Shown here: positions 6,951-8,943 of the stretch, piece after piece
Position numbering within the stretch: position 1 is the first letter of the stretch
Layout: the number at the start of each line of letters is the position of its first letter
Assembly: GCA_023428645.1 (NCBI GenBank)
Contig: JAEYXD010000077.1
Location: 1-8,943, forward strand
Reading direction: 5' to 3'
DNA: 8,943 nt
Source: Pseudomonadota bacterium
GTDB taxonomy: Bacteria; Pseudomonadota; Gammaproteobacteria; Steroidobacterales; Steroidobacteraceae
The notes under the pieces: generated by a model
What the model was told of the DNA's origin: nothing
Databases searched by the model: none
Seen by the model: only the letters and a program-made list of their open reading frames with translations
Translations under genes and position numbers: made by a program

Positions 6951-7286
6951 TCTGAGTGTGTGCGTTCGCGCCGCCTGCTTGCGCGGGCAGCGCTCGAAAG
7001 TGAATGAACAGGGCACCGGAGACCGAGGCGAGTTCTTGGCGGATTCGGGCGAGAATCCGAGCGATCGCAGCCATCCGGCGGCCGGTAGTGTACCTGCGCG
7101 CGCGCCGGATCTCGCGCTCTCGTGCGATTTCCTCGGATTCGGGGCATTACGGGCCCCTGACATCACCTACGCGGCGGCGGCGCAGACCCGTTTTATGTGG
7201 GGGCGTTGGAGCTGCAATGCAAACGTAGACCGCTCCCGACACCGCCGGGAGCGTCCACGCGATCGGGAACGGCGATCTCAGGATCG
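6951..7286. other. Intergenic region upstream of ybiT
   Basis: About 336 bp without a convincing gene. It should hold the ybiT promoter and the end of the DUF4242 transcript. On the - strand a TACACT at 7087-7092 is a fair -10 candidate, but no good -35 is visible at the usual spacing. An inverted repeat GGATTC–6 nt–GAATCC spans 7041-7058, and the 10-mer CGGATTCGGG recurs at 7040-7049 and 7134-7143, on either side of the candidate -10. A hairpin just downstream of the DUF4242 gene is listed separately. The open frame that extends ybiT upstream through this region is not considered coding. Confidence 0.55.
7231..7253 (-). terminator. Possible terminator hairpin after the DUF4242 gene
   Basis: CGCTCCCG (7231-7238) and CGGGAGCG (7246-7253) make a perfect 8-bp GC-rich stem with a 7-nt loop, about 35 nt past the stop of the leftward DUF4242 gene. 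Only a broken T-stretch (GTCTACGTTTGC) follows on the - strand, so termination may be inefficient, or the stem may instead protect the 3' end of the mRNA. Confidence 0.45.
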
Positions 7287-7559
7287 TCAGCGGTAGAAAT
7301 ACGGATCGAGCACCTGCACCGGATGAATGCTCTCGACCGGCAGCTGATTGCGTGCCGCCACCTTGCGGATCGCCTCCGGATTCGGACCGTCATAGATGCA
7401 CCACGACTTGCGGTGGTCGTCGCTGACATACGAATGCACCCAGGTGACGCCATCCTGGAGATTGCGGTCGACCACGCCGAGACACGCGCTCGCACCTTCG
7501 GCATTCACCGGGATCGTCAAGCCATCCGGAAACGATCGTTCGACAACATAGCGTGGCAT
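7287..7559 (-). CDS. DUF4242 domain protein (SCO4226-like, possible nickel binder)
   Basis: 90 residues, a complete single-domain protein with no signal peptide or membrane segment, so cytoplasmic. The whole chain fits DUF4242: MPRYVVERSFPDGL at the start, GVTWVHSYVSDD (37-48), CIYDGPNPEAIRKVAARN (54-71), and the closing VLDPYFYR. The fold is expected to be a small ferredoxin-like alpha/beta domain. One characterised member, Streptomyces SCO4226, was reported to bind nickel; whether this protein does is inference, though His42, His49, His79 and Cys54 are candidate ligands. The start is well supported by AAGAGGAG (7567-7574) 7 nt before the ATG. It appears monocistronic: 336 bp separate it from ybiT and 217 bp from the aminotransferase. 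A short upstream frame overlaps its first codons. The family call is firm; the function is not known. Confidence 0.9.
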   Translation of the reverse strand: MPRYVVERSFPDGLTIPVNAEGASACLGVVDRNLQDGVTWVHSYVSDDHRKSWCIYDGPNPEAIRKVAARNQLPVESIHPVQVLDPYFYR

Positions 7560-7621
7560 GTTCGTGCTCCTCTTGGGGTGAAGGTCGAGGACAGGATCGG
7601 CGCGCGGCCTTCCGGGGACAT
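7517..7621 (-). other. Possible 34-codon leader frame overlapping the DUF4242 start
   Basis: An ATG at 7621 is preceded by TAAGGAG (7630-7636) with an 8-nt spacer, a ribosome-binding site as good as that of the real gene. The frame runs MSPEGRAPILSSTFTPRGAR and onward, passes through the DUF4242 ribosome-binding site and ATG in another frame, and stops with TGA at 7517-7519, 43 bases inside the gene. The peptide resembles nothing I know. If translated, it could modulate or mask initiation of the DUF4242 gene. The evidence is only the ribosome-binding site and position, so confidence is low. Confidence 0.2.
7567..7574 (-). promoter_or_regulatory. Strong Shine-Dalgarno of the DUF4242 gene
   Basis: Reads AAGAGGAG on the - strand, 7 nt before ATG 7559. 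It fixes the start and suggests efficient translation. Confidence 0.75.
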
Positions 7622-7736
7622 CGGGAAAGCTCCTTATTTTTCGCGGCCGAGCTTACGTCGCGATGATGGCGTCGCCGACCGAATGCACCAGGAGGTCTGC
7701 GGATGCTGACTCGTACGAGAACCGCAAGCCGCAATC

Positions 7737-7766
7737 ATGCAGGAGCGGACGCGTTCCGCCCTGCAT
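7737..7766 (-). terminator. Strong hairpin after the aminotransferase gene
   Basis: ATGCAGG (7737-7743) pairs with CCTGCAT (7760-7766), and GCGGA (7745-7749) pairs with TCCGC (7755-7759). The result is a 12-bp stem with one bulged base (7744) and a 5-nt loop. It begins 10 nt past the aminotransferase stop on the - strand, the usual place for a terminator or a 3'-end stabilising stem. No T-run follows (GATTGCGGCTTG), so a classic intrinsic terminator is not certain. Confidence 0.5.
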
Positions 7767-7776
7767 CACAGGCGAG

Positions 7777-8940
7777 TCAACCGTTGCAGGCTCGAGTGAT
7801 GATCTGTCCGAGGCGCGCGATGCCCGTCTCGATCTTGTCCTTCGGCACGGTCACGAACGACAGGCGCAACGTGTTCTTCTGCGGCTCGTTCGCGTAGAAC
7901 GGCGCGCCGGGCACGAAGGCGACGTTGCTTGCGATCGCTTCGTCGAGCAGCGCCATGCAGTCGACGTGCGGCGGCAGCTTCACCCAGATGAACATGCCGC
8001 CGGCCGGCTCATTCCACTGCACGCCCGCTGGGAAATGTCTCGCAAGCGCGTCGAGCATCGCCCGGCATTGATCGGCATACAGCGCGCGAATCTTAGGAAT
8101 GTGCTCGTCCAGGAAATCGTTCTTCAGGGCCTCGAACACGATGCGTTGCGTGAAGCTCGGCGTATGCAGATCAGCCGCCTGCTTGGCTTGCACGAGCTTG
8201 CGATGCAGCTCCTCCGGCGCGATCAGATAGCCGACACGCAAGCCCGGCGCGAGCACCTTCGAGAACGACCCCATGTGGACGATGCCGTGCGGATTCATCG
8301 AATGCAGCGTCGGCAACTGCTCGCCGCGATAGGCGAGCGCGCCATACGGATCGTCTTCGAGCAGCAGCACGCCGGACTGCGCGGCAATGCGCGCGAGCGC
8401 CTGGCGACGCTCGACCGGCAGACGCCGGCCGGTCGGATTTTGAAAATTGGGCAGGCAGTACAGGAAGCGCGCGCCGTTCGTGAGCTCGGGCGTCAGCGCG
8501 TCCGGGATCAGCCCGTCGTCATCGGAGGCGACGGAGACGAACGTCGGCTCGCTCAACGAGAACGCCTGCAGCGCCCCCAAGTACGTCGGCGTTTCGACGA
8601 GCACCTTGCTGCCGGCATCGATGAGAACCTTGCCCAACAGATCGAGCCCTTGCTGCGAGCCCGTCGTGATGAGGACATTGCTGGCGCTCGTGACGTGACG
8701 AGCCGCGACCCACTCGCGCAAGGGCAAGTACCCTTCCGTCGGGCCATATTGCAGCGCGGGGGACGGCGCGGTCGTGAGGATCTCTTCGCATGCGGCGCGA
8801 ATCCGATCGACTGGGAAGGTCGCGGGTGAGGGCAAGCCGCCGGCGAACGAAATCACTTCCGGACGCTCGGTGACTTTGAGGATTTCGCGAATCGCGGAGC
8901 TGGTCAGCTTCTGGGCTCGCTGAGAAAACGTCCAGGTCAT
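7777..8940 (-). CDS. Class I/II PLP-dependent aminotransferase (2-aminoadipate/MocR-like fold group)
   Basis: 387 residues, complete and cytoplasmic, of fold-type I. Cofactor and substrate residues are visible: GSQQGLD (94-100, phosphate-binding turn), NPTG (168-171), EDDPY (195-199, Asp197 for the pyridine nitrogen and Tyr199), SFSK with the Schiff-base Lys228, GLRVGY (233-238), and Arg359 in TLRLSF for the substrate carboxylate. The opening block ISFAGGLPSPATFP and YGPTEGYLPLREW are typical of the LysN / 2-aminoadipate transaminase and MocR-C-terminal group, which use aromatic, branched or dicarboxylic amino acids with 2-oxoglutarate. There is no N-terminal GntR DNA-binding domain, so this is an enzyme and not a MocR regulator. 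The ATG at 8940 gives the usual N-terminus; the ribosome-binding site and promoter lie outside the window. A hairpin follows the stop. The fold and reaction type are firm; the preferred substrate cannot be decided from sequence. Confidence 0.94.
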   Translation of the reverse strand: MTWTFSQRAQKLTSSAIREILKVTERPEVISFAGGLPSPATFPVDRIRAACEEILTTAPSPALQYGPTEGYLPLREWVAARHVTSASNVLITTGSQQGLDLLGKVLIDAGSKVLVETPTYLGALQAFSLSEPTFVSVASDDDGLIPDALTPELTNGARFLYCLPNFQNPTGRRLPVERRQALARIAAQSGVLLLEDDPYGALAYRGEQLPTLHSMNPHGIVHMGSFSKVLAPGLRVGYLIAPEELHRKLVQAKQAADLHTPSFTQRIVFEALKNDFLDEHIPKIRALYADQCRAMLDALARHFPAGVQWNEPAGGMFIWVKLPPHVDCMALLDEAIASNVAFVPGAPFYANEPQKNTLRLSFVTVPKDKIETGIARLGQIITRACNG

Positions 8941-8943
8941 GGC

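Noticed and set aside
5320..7074. A 584-codon open frame on the - strand overlapping ybiT
   Set aside because: Arg/Ala-rich shadow frame; ybiT in the neighbouring frame has both ATPase sites intact.
6951..7166. 72-residue N-terminal extension of ybiT
   Set aside because: No family similarity and an intergenic-like composition; the ATG at 6950 matches the conserved YbiT N-terminus.
7663..8829. 388-codon + strand frame opposite the aminotransferase
   Set aside because: Antisense shadow of a gene whose catalytic residues are all present; its composition is typical of high-GC antisense frames.
1..8943. Mobile elements, CRISPR arrays, tRNA/rRNA genes, toxin-antitoxin or defence genes
   Set aside because: No transposase, integrase, regularly spaced direct repeats, tRNA-like cloverleaf or defence domain could be seen on either strand.

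Overview
The window reads as an ordinary chromosomal segment of a high-GC Gram-negative bacterium, most likely a betaproteobacterium of the Burkholderiaceae (Burkholderia / Paraburkholderia / Caballeronia type). The grounds are the strong G/C bias at third codon positions, the long spurious open frames typical of such DNA, an outer-membrane–MFP–MFS efflux cassette of the kind common in that family, periplasmic c-type cytochromes, and a very YbiT-like ABC-F protein. The taxonomic call is inference; there is no rRNA or marker gene here.

Left block (2-3365, + strand): a tripartite drug-efflux operon. It holds the 3' part of a TolC/OprM/NodT-type outer-membrane channel (cut by the window edge), a full EmrA-like membrane-fusion protein, and a full EmrB-like 14-TM DHA2 transporter. 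The last two genes overlap by 4 bases (GTGA), so they are probably translationally coupled. Together they would form an inner-membrane pump, a periplasmic adaptor and an outer-membrane duct.

Middle block (3369-5005, - strand): a two-gene cytochrome operon, convergent with the pump and only 3 bp from it. The upstream gene encodes a diheme c-type cytochrome resembling the SO2930 family. The downstream gene encodes a monoheme cytochrome c with a signal peptide, and overlaps the first by ATGA. No dehydrogenase, oxidase or beta-helix partner is next to them, so their redox partner is unknown. This pair is the least understood part of the window.

Right block (5346-8940, - strand): three separate genes pointing left. 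They are a YbiT-type ABC-F translation factor followed by a good intrinsic terminator, a 90-residue DUF4242 protein with a strong ribosome-binding site and a possible short overlapping leader frame, and a class I/II PLP-dependent aminotransferase whose stop is followed by a strong hairpin. Two gaps of about 340 bp (5006-5345 and 6951-7286) hold the regulatory DNA.

I found no mobile element, CRISPR array, phage gene, toxin-antitoxin pair or RNA gene, and no clear case for a novel defence or mobile system. The observations worth following are the orphan cytochrome pair, the leader-like frame before the DUF4242 gene, several inverted repeats, and the very tight convergent junction at 3365/3369.
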